In this document: one piece after another, positions 45,013 to 56,016 of the stretch
Layout of the letters: each line of letters opens with the position of its first letter
How positions within the stretch are numbered: the stretch's first letter is position 1
Assembly: GCA_030411725.1 (NCBI GenBank)
Contig: MU839843.1
Span: 372,001 to 436,000, forward strand
Source: Echria macrotheca
Lineage: Eukaryota; Ascomycota; Sordariomycetes; Sordariales; Schizotheciaceae
Direction: 5' to 3'
Length of the DNA: 64,000 nucleotides
The notes under the pieces: generated by a model
What the model saw: only the letters and a program-made list of their open reading frames with translations
Databases searched by the model: none
Told to the model about the DNA's origin: nothing
Program-made: the position numbers and the translations under genes

Positions 45013-46720
45013 ATGGACCCGTTGAGCATCACCGCATCTGTCGCTGGACTTCTCACGGCTGCCGCGAAAGCCCAAGGGCTCTTGGAAGCCATATCGTCGG
45101 TCCAGAATGCGCCAACCACCATCCGAGAGGCTCAGCGCGAGACTCGACATACGGAAATCGCGCTTCGTTCCTTGCATCGCTTCCTCCAGCGACTCGACCC
45201 AATGAGCGAAAGGCTTGAGATGATCCAGGTCGACGAGCTCCGCGTCGTACTCGCAGATGCCATGCTTCTGTTTTCCTCGTTCGAGTCGATGCTCGAGTTG
45301 CTAGCCCGCATGGGCCGACTGCGCATGTCGATTTCGTGGACCAGGTATACCAAACAGCTCGACGAGCATCTTGGCAAGCTGGAGCGATACAAGTCGTCGC
45401 TGACGTTTATGTTGAGCATTCTGCAATGGTAAGATGCACTCTTTGCGCACCCCGAAACGGCTGCTTAACCCTCTCGCAGCGCTACCAACTCCGAGGCGCG
45501 CGTCAACCAGGCCAAGCTGCAGAGCCAAGTGGAGCAGGTTCTGGCCGACAATGCAGAACTTAGAGAGAAACTGAAGATATCCCAGGACTGGTTTGACGCC
45601 AGGAGCATGGCTCGGAGGCATCCCGACGACGACGCCGAGACAGTCTGGCTTGGCGACGATACCTCAATGATTAGGGGTCCTCGTGTGTTGAACACAAATG
45701 CCGCGCGGAGCACCGCCGATAACGCTCGGAGCAGCATTATCAGGTTCGCATTCGAGAACATTCTCGACGGTTCTCGCGTCTACAAACGGACAGCACACAT
45801 TCATGAGTGCGACCAATCCTTTGCTAGCAGCGCGATCCGGTCTGTCTTTACCGGGTACAGTCTCGCCGATATATCCGTTCTATCTGTTATTGCCATGCCT
45901 CTCTGCATGGTGGATGTATCAAATAGACGGCACTATGTTGTTCGGAATCAACATAGTACTCCTCGCGCTCCGGACGAGGCGGAGGTGCAGTTTATGAGCC
46001 CGGACGGAATCGGGCGAAGCCGACAGAGTCCGGCGATGCACAACGATTACCCTGAAGTTGATACTACGCACGTGAATTGGGAGATGAGTCTTGTTGAGGA
46101 GACATTGGGTGCCCTGAGGTCCCTTCAGCTCTCGAACAATTCGGAGTCTACACAACCGGAATCATCAGCAGGCCGTCTATCACCAATTCGGGATACAGCT
46201 CGAAATCTTGGAGAAGATAACCAATCAAATCAAGATCCACCACCGGAGCCTGAAGTATCGCCAGCAAATGCGCCTGCAGCCTGCGTTAAGACCAGCCGGA
46301 TTACGTTACCTTCAGCCTTTGATATTGGCGTTTCGATAGTAACTATGGCCCACCTGCCAGTGACACTGACGAGAGTGGGCTGGCGTTCCCTTGCGGGGCC
46401 TACGGTCAAGTATGAAACCCAGCATATTTGCGACGATGGGAAAACACCACTGACATCTTTCCAGATCCTCACGAAAGGCACGGCCTACCAGCTTGGTAAG
46501 TCTTGGTACCCAGACATGTAGTCCCTAGTCTCAGACTGACAGGATCGCAGGCGATACCACTCGATTCCACCTTTCTTGTGATCGATGTACCATATGCAGC
46601 AAGCTACTCGACACGGACTCGAAACTAAGTACTTCTCCTGGCAGGCGGGTCGTTAATTTGCGACGACTGCGCTTGTTATTGCTCTGTGTGCAAAAACAAA
46701 TAGAAGATTCGGCCATCTAA
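45013..46720 (+). CDS. Helo-like N-terminal domain protein with a disrupted LIM-like C-terminus
   Basis: As it now reads, a 533-residue protein. Exon 1 is 45013-45428, intron 45429-45479 (51 nt), exon 2 45480-46495, intron 46496-46550 (55 nt) and exon 3 46551-46720. The N-terminus (M-D-P-L-S-I-T-A-S-V-A-G-L-L) is a Helo-like domain, followed by a coiled-coil (Q-S-Q-V-E-Q-V-L-A-D-N) and a long Ser-rich region. Exon 3 enters a LIM-like zinc domain (C-D-R-C-T-I-C-S-K) but quickly loses it. One extra base near 46628 moves the cysteine codons to another frame, and one missing A in the A-run near 46692-46699 moves back. TAA at 46718 then stops the frame before further Cys-rich sequence. Helo-like domains act at membranes in incompatibility systems. 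Probably a decaying allele; expression of a truncated form is possible. Confidence 0.75.
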
Positions 46721-46865
46721 GAGGATGATCAGGCCTTTTGTAGTAGTTGCTTCCGATGCAGGAGATGCAAAAGAAGAATCGAGAACCTACGGTACGCGAG
46801 GACGGGTCGGGCCATTTCCTTTATGCCATGTCACGACTTGTCGATGGCAAAGAGAAGCCTGATGG
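46721..46865 (+). pseudogene. Untranslated remnant of the LIM-like domain
   Basis: Directly after the TAA at 46718 the same frame continues with C-S-S-C-F-R-C-R-R-C-K-R-R-I-E-N-L-R-Y and ends near P-C-H-D. That is the second half of the zinc domain begun in the upstream exon. It has no own start, so it is a relic of the 45013 gene. Confidence 0.7.
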
Positions 46866-47839
46866 TGCGTTTTTGAATTTACTACCCAGCCATACATTTA
46901 GTACCCAGGTAGACATGACCGTGGTTGAGGCGGGGAATAGATGAAACTAAACAGGTTTTAATGTTGGGCTTTGGCGTGAAGCACCAGCAGTTATACGGAC
47001 TGTTCCGCCTCGGCGCAGAATTCTCGCAATTTCGAGTCCCTTTACGGGCAGCGGTAATAACGAGAACGCAGCTACGGGGCCCAGGACTGGTGGTGTGAGC
47101 AGCAGGAAAACTACATGCCTGGGCTCATGGTGCAAACGAAGTGAACATTTCGCCAAGTGACGGGCAACTGACAGTCACGTCTTTCCCCAGTCTAGGTCCG
47201 AAATGCCAAAACGTGGTCCACAGACGTTTCCTCAAGGAAAACAAGCCGTTATGGAAGTCTCAATACTCGAGCCGGGCAGCAATGTATCCTGGTCATGGAT
47301 GTGGATGTTCCAGCAGGATGCTACCCACGGAACAACAGTCGGTGTTTCGCTCGTGAGAATGAACCATCGCCCAATCATGTCAAGCAACCGATGACTGAAT
47401 TTGACGTAAATTTAGGTGAGAGCTAGGAAATATATAACACGAAATTCAATAAAAACTCTGTTCAAACTTCTTTCTACCTGGTAATTCTCATACTGTCTCT
47501 TGTGTCTTCCGCCGCCCCGACTCATGGGTACACGGCCAGTTCGCTTCGAATGGATCCCAGTGCAGGGAGGGGGCGGAAAAGCTGAGGTTCCTTCATAACG
47601 TACGTTCCCAATGGTCTCGTCAACCTGCACTGTGTTACACAACTGAGATCACATGGCGGCATGCCCAACCATCGAGCTTGATGGCTGCCTACAATAAGTG
47701 CGGGGATCTTGACCAGGCGGGGTCAATGGAGGCATACTTCTTTCTGATCAAGGAATTCCGCACACCCGAAGCTCCGTGTAAGCGCCATATCAGCAGGTCC
47801 GTGGTTGCCATCTTATGCCAGGTGGTCACACAGAGAATA
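46866..47839. other. Gene-free interval
   Basis: About 1 kb. Short frames near 47141-47400 do not resemble a protein family. The open frame running into the next gene from 47678 lacks a conserved start and is judged leader sequence. Confidence 0.45.
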
Positions 47840-49443
47840 ATGCGGCTATTGAGACGCGACTCTAGCGGCACGATCAGCCTAACCGAGAATTTGCTCGGCA
47901 GCGATATTCCCCAGTATGCTATACTTTCGCACACATGGGGACCCATCCTCGAAGAAGTCACTTATGAAGACTTGGTAGTGGGGGGGTGTTCGACGAATAA
48001 GGCTGGTTACGACAAGATTCGCTTCTGTGCAGAACAGTCTCGAAATCACGACTTGCAGTACTTCTGGGTTGATACCTGCTGTATCGACAAGACAAACAAT
48101 GCTGAAGTCGCCGAGGCCATCAACTCTATGTTTACCTGGTACCGCAACGCTACCCACTGCTATGTGTACCTGTCAGATGTCTCAGTCACAGGGTGTGAGC
48201 AGAGCAGCCAGTCGTTCAGTCCACATTGGGAGTCGGCTTTTCGCGCCAGCAGATGGTTCACTCGTGGCTGGACTCTCCAGGAGCTTCTCGCCCCGGTTTC
48301 GGTCCAGTTCTTTGCTCGGGATGGCACCTTCCTTGGTGACAGAACTTCCTTGCAGCAACAGATTCACGAGATTACCGGTATCCCCGTTACAGCGCTTCGC
48401 GGAGACCCTCTCCCTGAATTTGGCGTCGAGGAGCGTTTCCGTTGGGCCGAGAACCGTGAGACTACTCGCGAAGAAGATTGCGCGTACTCTCTGCTCGGCA
48501 TCTTTGATGTTTGCATCCCCCCTATATACGGGGAGGGCAGGGGGAGAGCGGTCCGCCGGCTCAGAAATGCGATCCGAGACGACCGTCACGAGAGACTAGC
48601 GCCTGGTAAGCGGCCTTGATACTTTACGGCTTTCGAACTGTTGCGGTGACTAACGGTCCTGTTTTAGATGCCGTTGAGCTTGCGGAATCACTGGACGACA
48701 TGCCATTGGACGAAGCCTTTGAGAAGGTCCGGTGCCTTCTATACAAAGCTGGAGAACAGACTGAAGGGTGCAAATCAGCATCCAGGGCGGCCGCGGAGGG
48801 ACTGAAGGCAAATGGAATGGTCATTTCGGCCACGCAATCCGATTTACTCTCGTTCCTTCACAGACTTCTGCTATGCGTGGTGTTTCCCCAGACAGCCTTA
48901 ACGATGCTGGCTGGGGCCTTGGTCGGGAATTCAACCACGCTGCAAACCGTTATCACGTCCGACACTGAAATTGCTTCGGAACTGCAACTCAAAGGTGAAC
49001 GCGCCAGGGTGACTTTGCACGAGTTGGGGGCGGCCCAGGATTTTATCCAGGCCCAAATCGCGGTTCCAGCTCAAGGGGCAGCATTTCAGTCGCCGACGTC
49101 GAAGAACAAATGCCGGGTCAGCGGGGTGCAAAGACAGGAGAGGGATGAAGAAGAAGAAGAGGAAGAAGCAAAGCAGAAAACGGTTAGGGAAGCCATGGAG
49201 GAGATTCAACGGCAGAGTGAGCAGTTCGCGGAACTCCAGAACGAGTGCAAGCGGCTGGAGCAGAGCTTGAGGCACGCCTTGGGCCAAGTCGAGGATCTGA
49301 GGGAGCAAACGGAAGGTCTGATTGCAAATTATCAATCACAGCAGCAGGAGATGGAAAACTTGCGCCGCGAAAATGAGGGCAGAACTGTGTGGCAAAAGAT
49401 TCGAGCATGGATACAATGGCTTCTGGGCTCCTCTGACGATTAG
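47840..49443 (+). CDS. HET-domain protein with C-terminal coiled coil
   Basis: Predicted 513-residue protein. Exon 1 is 47840-48605, intron 48606-48667 (62 nt, GTAAGC..TTTTAG) and exon 2 48668-49443. The ATG at 47840 gives M-R-L-L-R, the usual start of this HET class; an in-frame ATG at 47678 would add 54 unconserved residues. HET landmarks: Y-A-I-L-S-H-T-W-G (about 26-34), W-V-D-T-C-C-I-D-K (about 76-84) and G-W-T-L-Q-E-L-L-A-P (about 143-152), then P-P-I-Y-G-E-G. Exon 2 first encodes a Helo-like/amphipathic region (D-A-V-E-L-A-E-S-L), then a Glu-rich run and a long coiled coil (about 410-490) ending in a Trp-rich tail (W-Q-K-I-R-A-W-I-Q-W-L-L-G). The coiled coil suggests self-assembly; the tail may touch membranes. 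Paralogous to the gene at 41222. Confidence 0.88.
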
Positions 49444-49563
49444 TTCTACATGGATCTTTTGATTTTTCATTTAACGTATACTTATTGTTAAACTGCACAA
49501 TGATGTTCCAGCTCCCTGCTTCTAAGCATGTTAGAAGTTTGATTCTCCCCGACGAAATTAGCT

Positions 49564-51753
49564 CTATAGAATCGTCAAAGTCTCGATCTCGGCCTCGCCT
49601 CGATCAACCATATCCTTGGCCTCTCCATCCATATATCCCAGCACGAAGCAAGGTGCAACAACTTCATACCCAGAGTCTGTCTGTCTCAGTATCATGGGGG
49701 TGGTGCAGCCGGCAACCACACTTATCAGGTCCCCAGGACAAGCCGATGCAGCGACTCCCACGCAGCCACGTTCGGTTAGGAATTTAACTTTGCGCGTTAC
49801 ATTCATATCCAACGAATCTTGGTACCTCACGAAGTTCAATTGCTGCCGAGTACCTAGAGTTAACCAATCGCGCAGAAACTTGGCTGGTAAACCCATGGAT
49901 TCCTGTCCTTCCTCGTTTGGCGGGCCGTGGTAGTCACCGAGCCCAAGGAGCGAGTATACCTTTATCGCATTCGATAAGCCGTCCCTTCCTTGTTCCTCGG
50001 TCGTCCCCTGGGCCATGGCAATGGTCATGATGAAATCCATAGCGAGTGCTCTTGTCTCTTCTGTCTCCATGTCAAGACGTGTTCCGTATTTGGGATGTCC
50101 GTCGAGAAAGGTGATTCGGAAGAGAGCCTGGCCTACGGTGATGGCTGGATCTTGGGTTGGTTCTTCAAGAAGCTTCTCTTTCATGTTCCCAGTCCCGGCT
50201 GGCGGGAAAGCCATCTGGTTGTTGGCATATTTCGACCATTTTGCCGTGAGGTAGAAGAAGCCGGCCAGAATATCGCGGCGGCCGGATCCGTCATCGAAAG
50301 AACGCCACGAGCCTTCCACTTCTTTGATTCTCTCGCAAAGAACTCCGGATACCTTGAGTCTGCCGATGGACTCGGATACGTGTGCCGAACTGACGGATAA
50401 GCCCTTGGACGGGCAAAATGCATCGAGAGGACCCAGGAGCCCAGAAACGGTGTCTCGCTTATTCGTCAGATACTCCTCTGGGAAGACTACTGAGCGTGGG
50501 ATCCATGACGGCAGCGTTACCTGATTTTGTCCTACTTCTTGAGCCGCCAGGTGGTTTGCAATGTCGCTGCGGTCCAAGAACTCAAGGTTCCCGTGGGCAC
50601 GGATCCAGGTTGCGAAGAAACCACAAAACACGTCGCGCGTGTCTTTTGTGTAATCGGCAACGATGTCCGAGTTCATCAAGCCGAGTAAACCATAAATCTT
50701 GTCCCGCGGATCGGATGCACAGAGATTCCAACACGCATAGACGATTTGTAGATTTGCAGGACGCATGGGGAGCAGCCGGTCGTCCACGTGCTGCTGTATC
50801 CGGGACAGGCGAAACGTCTTCCACATTACCCGCGACACAACCGCGAGGACCACGCGCTCGTTGACGAAGGCGAGCCCGGATATCGGTTGGCGATCGAGCG
50901 CCAGAAACCAGGGGGCTAACGCCATGGCATCGCGCCGCTTGATCAGCGACGATCCGTGCAGGAAGAGCCCGTCGGCCGGCAGGACGACTTCCTGAAAGGT
51001 CCAGACACGGTCCCAGTACGCCGCGTCCAGAAAGCAGTCAACAGCGTTCCAGTAGGTGTTTCCGCAAAGCTCCTCGGTATCTTGCTGCCAGAACTCCGGA
51101 TACTTGGCCATCCAGCCGCCAAGGTCGGGGTCGGGGTCAATCATATCTGTCCCCTCTGCTGCGGCTGTCTGCATTTCGTCCCACCACTTAGCTAGGCCCC
51201 TACACTTAGCGATGGTAGCGATGACATGGGCGGCAAGATGCGCGTTCCTCCCCTCTCCTAACCAGGCAGCCACCAACGGTGCGTTGCTGTATATCGACTC
51301 CATCAGCCCGACCTGGTGGCTTCGCTCGTCGGTGTCGTCCTGGTTGATGCAGATTGCATCGGCCCAGAAGAAGGTGCCTCTAAATCTGGCCGAATCTGCA
51401 GACAGCGGAGGGTCGGCTAGGGCATGCCTCCGGGCCATCCGCAACAGGCTCGCGAGGTTTCTCGTGACCTGCTTGGTGATTCCATTGACCAGGATCGGCT
51501 CCGTGTCCTCTGGGTCACCCCACACATAGGAGAAAGGGATGAAGCTGCCGACTGCATCGTCGAGAAATCGGGTGCAGAGCTTGACCTCCACTGGTGCTTC
51601 ATCGCTTTCCGCTGGGCAGATTTCGAGAAGTCGAACTTGCGGTCGGGTTTTGTCAAGGGTCTCGTAAAGGACCGGAGACGGGCTATTCAGACTAGATGGT
51701 GCGGACATGGTGGCAGCCGGGTGATTGAGCGAAGAAACGAAGAAATCGCTCAA
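49564..51753 (-). CDS. HET-domain protein, long type (729 aa)
   Basis: Single-exon gene converging on the preceding HET gene with 120 bp between stops. The domain opens with R-L-L-E-I-C-P and contains F-S-Y-V-W-G-D (about 74-80), F-F-W-A-D-A-I-C-I-N-Q-D-D-T-D-E-R (about 127-143) and R-V-W-T-F-Q-E-V-V-L-P (about 245-255), then D-P-R-D-K-I-Y-G-L-L-G-L. The C-terminal half is a large region typical of long ankyrin-free HET proteins, with a conserved-looking G-Y-E-V-V-A-P-C-F-V-L-G-Y-M-D-G-E-A end. A second in-frame ATG at 51708 would drop 15 residues and is equally possible. Belongs to a different HET subfamily from the genes at 41222 and 47840. Confidence 0.92.
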   Translation of the reverse strand: MSDFFVSSLNHPAATMSAPSSLNSPSPVLYETLDKTRPQVRLLEICPAESDEAPVEVKLCTRFLDDAVGSFIPFSYVWGDPEDTEPILVNGITKQVTRNLASLLRMARRHALADPPLSADSARFRGTFFWADAICINQDDTDERSHQVGLMESIYSNAPLVAAWLGEGRNAHLAAHVIATIAKCRGLAKWWDEMQTAAAEGTDMIDPDPDLGGWMAKYPEFWQQDTEELCGNTYWNAVDCFLDAAYWDRVWTFQEVVLPADGLFLHGSSLIKRRDAMALAPWFLALDRQPISGLAFVNERVVLAVVSRVMWKTFRLSRIQQHVDDRLLPMRPANLQIVYACWNLCASDPRDKIYGLLGLMNSDIVADYTKDTRDVFCGFFATWIRAHGNLEFLDRSDIANHLAAQEVGQNQVTLPSWIPRSVVFPEEYLTNKRDTVSGLLGPLDAFCPSKGLSVSSAHVSESIGRLKVSGVLCERIKEVEGSWRSFDDGSGRRDILAGFFYLTAKWSKYANNQMAFPPAGTGNMKEKLLEEPTQDPAITVGQALFRITFLDGHPKYGTRLDMETEETRALAMDFIMTIAMAQGTTEEQGRDGLSNAIKVYSLLGLGDYHGPPNEEGQESMGLPAKFLRDWLTLGTRQQLNFVRYQDSLDMNVTRKVKFLTERGCVGVAASACPGDLISVVAGCTTPMILRQTDSGYEVVAPCFVLGYMDGEAKDMVDRGEAEIETLTIL

Positions 51754-54700
51754 GTTTTCTGTCAGGCTGCCACCATGGGCATCAAGGCAGCAGGCCTCAG
51801 ATCACGGGACCATGCTCTATCTCTGTGGCGCGCGGCCCAGAGCCGGCCATGCACACCGCCGACTGACGCGATAGCTCTGCTGTACAAGTACTGAGCAAAC
51901 CTCAAAACCTCCTCCGACAACACTTGTCTACCTCCTACACATAACTCTCTGGGCCACAGGACTGCTCTCAACTCAACTCATCTCACAACACGACAATGCG
52001 GGGCTCAACTTTTACGGTGCGCTTTCCTCTCTTTTTCTGGCTGTAGCGGCATAGTCTAACACATCATGGTCTTCAATTCATTCCGTTGCAAAATCTTCGT
52101 ATCTCGGAACTGAACAGAAATGATACGAAAGAAAGGACGGGCGGCTGTAAAGTTGAAGGCATCATCCGACATTCATGGTCATGACAAACTCTAAACAACT
52201 TGGCCCCTGTACTAGCGGTTTTCTCGTGGTTGGTACATGAATACACGACATAAGTCACAGCGTCTGGACCCAATATCTAGGTGGTTCACAGCCTTATGTC
52301 CGCTATTCACCATACGCTAATCTTGCCCTGTTCCTCTGTGTGAGGGTTTAAGGCTCAGCTCCAGCGCCTGGTTCAGCACAACTCTACGCAAGAGAACGCA
52401 AATACAAATCAAATACCACCGCAGGATTCTCAAGCAAAGCCCAATTGTCCCAGATTCTGGGAGAGAAAACGACAACCATTATTGTATTCAGACCTAGTCA
52501 GTCACGTCTTCAGTTTTACGTCTCAATGAGTATGTTATTACAAACCAAGAGCCAGCCTCAACTGAGGAAAATCCATAACCGTTTCTAGCTCTAGACACAA
52601 CATGACACTGTTCACATCCACCAACTCAAAAAAGGCTACCTACAATAAGAGGTTCAAGCCTGCAAACACAGCACACCCAAGCACTGCATCAATGGTAGGA
52701 CCCGAAATCTCGGCAAGCGGCGCAGAATAATATATCGGAACCAAGACCTGCGGCACAGCCCTTCCAAGAGAGGCACAGACGGCACAGATGGCGTAGACGG
52801 GCCGAACTGCGCTCCGCTGGATTCTTGGGATTGTCTCGTCCGAATTTTTGGTCTTATCAGGTTTCAAATCTTTCTTGTCGTCTTCTTCTGTCTGGAATCT
52901 CCGTGACTTTTGTCCGCTGTATCGTTTAGCTGTTTGGGTTTCTGTGATCACCCAGTATTTCACGCATACTACCACGCTATCGATGCATAGGCCTGCCGCC
53001 AGTCATTCCCTAGGCAGCCTGAGAGCAGGAAAAACTCGTGATAGCTTTCCGCAATGAAGATACGAAATCAATACATATTTCTTCTCAGGAAATACGAGTG
53101 TCAAACACTAGGTAAGCTAGGAAGCTCCAAGTATCTAGGTGCATCTCCCAGATAACTCTTCCATCACGCCACAAGACAGGAGATAGATAACATCCCCAGA
53201 TCCCAACATCCCGCCCACGCCAGAAGACGCGAAATTGCCCAACGGGAAATTTAAACGCCCAAACGCCACAACACGATGCAAACACGCTCGGCAATCCGCT
53301 TGGCATATTCAAGCGAAAGGGAAGAAGCTAAAAATGGGCTACGGTACCACGGATCGTCCATGAGTCGAAAAGGGGCATGCACTCCTAGCTGTCTCTTCAA
53401 CCATGAGATCGATCTGCTGCCACCTACGTTACCTCTGAAACATCTAGACGTGCCAGCTTCAACATCTCCAGTGCTATTCCACCTGCAATTCTACATGTCC
53501 CAGGCTTGCTACTTAACGGCCCGCATACTGTCATCCGCCAAGTCATCTGGTCATATATAGAGATCTCCATATATATCCATAGGATGATCGGAGATTTACC
53601 CCTTTCCAAAGTTTCCAAAGCAAAAAACGCCACCGGCAAGGACCCGTGGATGATCATTTCGAAACACATGCCGGTAAACTCTTCCCCGTCCACGAAATTC
53701 CCCTGACGTGCCTGAAAATAAAAAAGCTCTAGAAGCCAACAAATGCCAGCCAACCGCCCGCCCCGTCCAGAACCCCCGAAAGGATTTTAGATCGGCGGGC
53801 GGGCAGGCGGGCGGCCACATGGCACAAATGGCACTGACTGGCGGGAGAATATGCGGGAGAAGACAAGGCAAGGAACGCCCGTGTTATTTTTCCCCAAAGT
53901 ATATAGACAAGACTAACCCGTTAAAATCGGGGGTGGCGGGCGGCCGGCTTGCAGGCCAAGCACGTGTCTCATTTATGCATGGAGCTGTGTGTGGGTGTGT
54001 GTGAGTGCCACTACTAACGGCCAGACGGTCTCCAGTGGAGAGAAGAGAACCAACAACCTCTCTCGGTCTGGCAGATAAAAGGTCTGGAACAACCCTCACA
54101 ACAGGGGAAGCCATACCCCATGAAGCACAGGGCCGATCAACGAGGAAGAGGCGCTAGGGATCCGCCTGGGATTGGCTGGCCCTCCCAAGTAATAAGCTTG
54201 TATGTACGTCCCGGGATGAGATTCCCACAATATGGGAGAATACCAAACACAGGCTGATTGCAACCTTTTGATTCACCCCCACCACCCACAACCCACACAC
54301 CTTTTCACAGTCCCCCCCGATTGGCAAGGCGGGCCAACCGGGACGAAACGAAACAGAGAATCGCCGTGCTTTGCGGCGTGCGCGCGCATGGGTTGCATTG
54401 CAGGACCAGAACCAGAACCATGCTTCCAACCCAAAAAACCTGTACTGCTTTGTGCTGATCAGATTTACGTGCCTACTAACCAGTAATATTTGATCGCCGG
54501 TCGACCGGGCTGCATGTGCTGCATGTGCTGCTGCTGATGCTCGTTGGGACGAACACTTACCAAAAAACGGCCCGTTTTGGGATGCAATCCTGCTGTGTCC
54601 CGAACGCCCATCTGCCGAGCTTCATTACCTTAACCTAGTATGTATGTGTGTGTGTTTTCCCTTCTCATATAAGTAATATCCTCAGCTGCACTGTCCGCGG

Positions 54701-56016
54701 CTCGAACGCCCCAACCAAAAAACCAACAGCCCCCGTTTTTTGATGAGCTTTTAATCTAGATGCAGCCGCCAGAAGCAAGCAAGGACATATAGAACGAAGT
54801 GAAAAAAAATGTTCCGGCAAAGGGAGGGGGACAAGGTAATAAATCTAGGGCCCAGGTGATTGGGACACAACTGCCAAAAAGGTTGGATCAGCAATTTCCG
54901 GTTGGGCGAGATTTTTGCCAGAGAGAGAGACAGAGATCTGTCTTACTCTTTTATTCATGCCGGACATTTTTGCTGAGTGGTGGGGCCCGGCGTCTAGCCA
55001 GTCAAGTTAGTCTTTAGTTTTCTCTCTCGACGAGAAATGTTTGCCACAAGCCGACTTTCACACCCGTACCTACCCAGTCGATACGACCCCGAAAAAACGT
55101 GGCCGTCCATCCGGGTAACCAATCGAGGCTCGAGGGGTTGATGCCGCCCGGCAGAGCTGGAATACACTAGTGTAGCAGGACATTTGGGGGTGCTCGGGCA
55201 GGTCTGGGCCAACATCACGGTTTTTTCTAGACTAACGGGAGGTTTACCTTCCCAGGAAGATGGGCAGGTGACGGTGATGAAGCCAAGCCAGCGGCGAACT
55301 CCCCCGCATCGACGCCGCCCCCGTCACCCCCCCAGGATCTCGCTCCAGATGGGGTCGTGGCGTCCTAGCGAATGACGGCTTGGCAGCCGGTCTTGGCTAA
55401 GCAACGGCGTGCTTTCCCCGCGAAAAGGGTGGCCGAGAGTATTTGCCGAAACGAAGAGGGGCCATGGTGGTGGACCGGATTGCCTCGGCGGCCGTTCGTA
55501 TGCCTGGTTCTGATTCCTGCTCCGTGCAGACGAAAGTCTGCCCCCCGGTCCGTCACACAGACGAAGCGCGAACCCTTCTTTTGCCTCCCCCATCATCACC
55601 ACCGGTTATTCTCAACCGATCCAACCTTGGCCTGCAAGCGACGAGATATGGTTGGGAGGGAATTCGTGAACCGCGTGCCGCACACGCCTAGGGGGGGGGC
55701 TTCCCCGGGCCTGCAAAGAGCTAGATCCCCCCGGTGCCACTTTATAAGTCAGCGTGACAGTCGCATCCATCCCACAGACTAACCTAGCAGCATATTACCC
55801 CAGTCGAGTCCACGGCGTAAGATTGGGATCCTTTTTTATTTTCTTCCCCTTCCTCTCCTCCCCACCGCTCCTTCTCCGTTCTCTTCCTCGCCGCCACGAT
55901 CCCCCTCCCCCGCCACCGATTCGTCCTGCTGGGAGGAAAAACGCGCCCAGCTTTGTTCGTCCCGCAGAACTGAACCGTGGTCCCGGGTGCGTCGATCGCC
56001 CCCCCTCGCCATCGCC
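51754..56016. other. Long gene-free interval (4.3 kb), possible long leader/promoter
   Basis: The largest gap, between divergent genes. No domain or credible exon chain was found on either strand. It holds purine/pyrimidine runs, a short GCTGCATGT tandem (about 54511-54530), an AGAGAGAGAGACAGAGA tract (about 54920-54936) and strongly pyrimidine-rich DNA just before 56017 (about 55828-55900). The last part is probably promoter and leader of the MFS gene. A minus frame at 52640-52975 is not supported. Confidence 0.5.

Noticed and set aside
52640..52975. 111-residue minus frame in the 4.3-kb gap
   Set aside because: No domain, no exon partners and a composition typical of chance frames.
55754..56016. 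N-terminal extension of the first symporter
   Set aside because: Pro/Arg-rich, lacks any domain and ignores a clean first intron; the ATG at 56017 is better.
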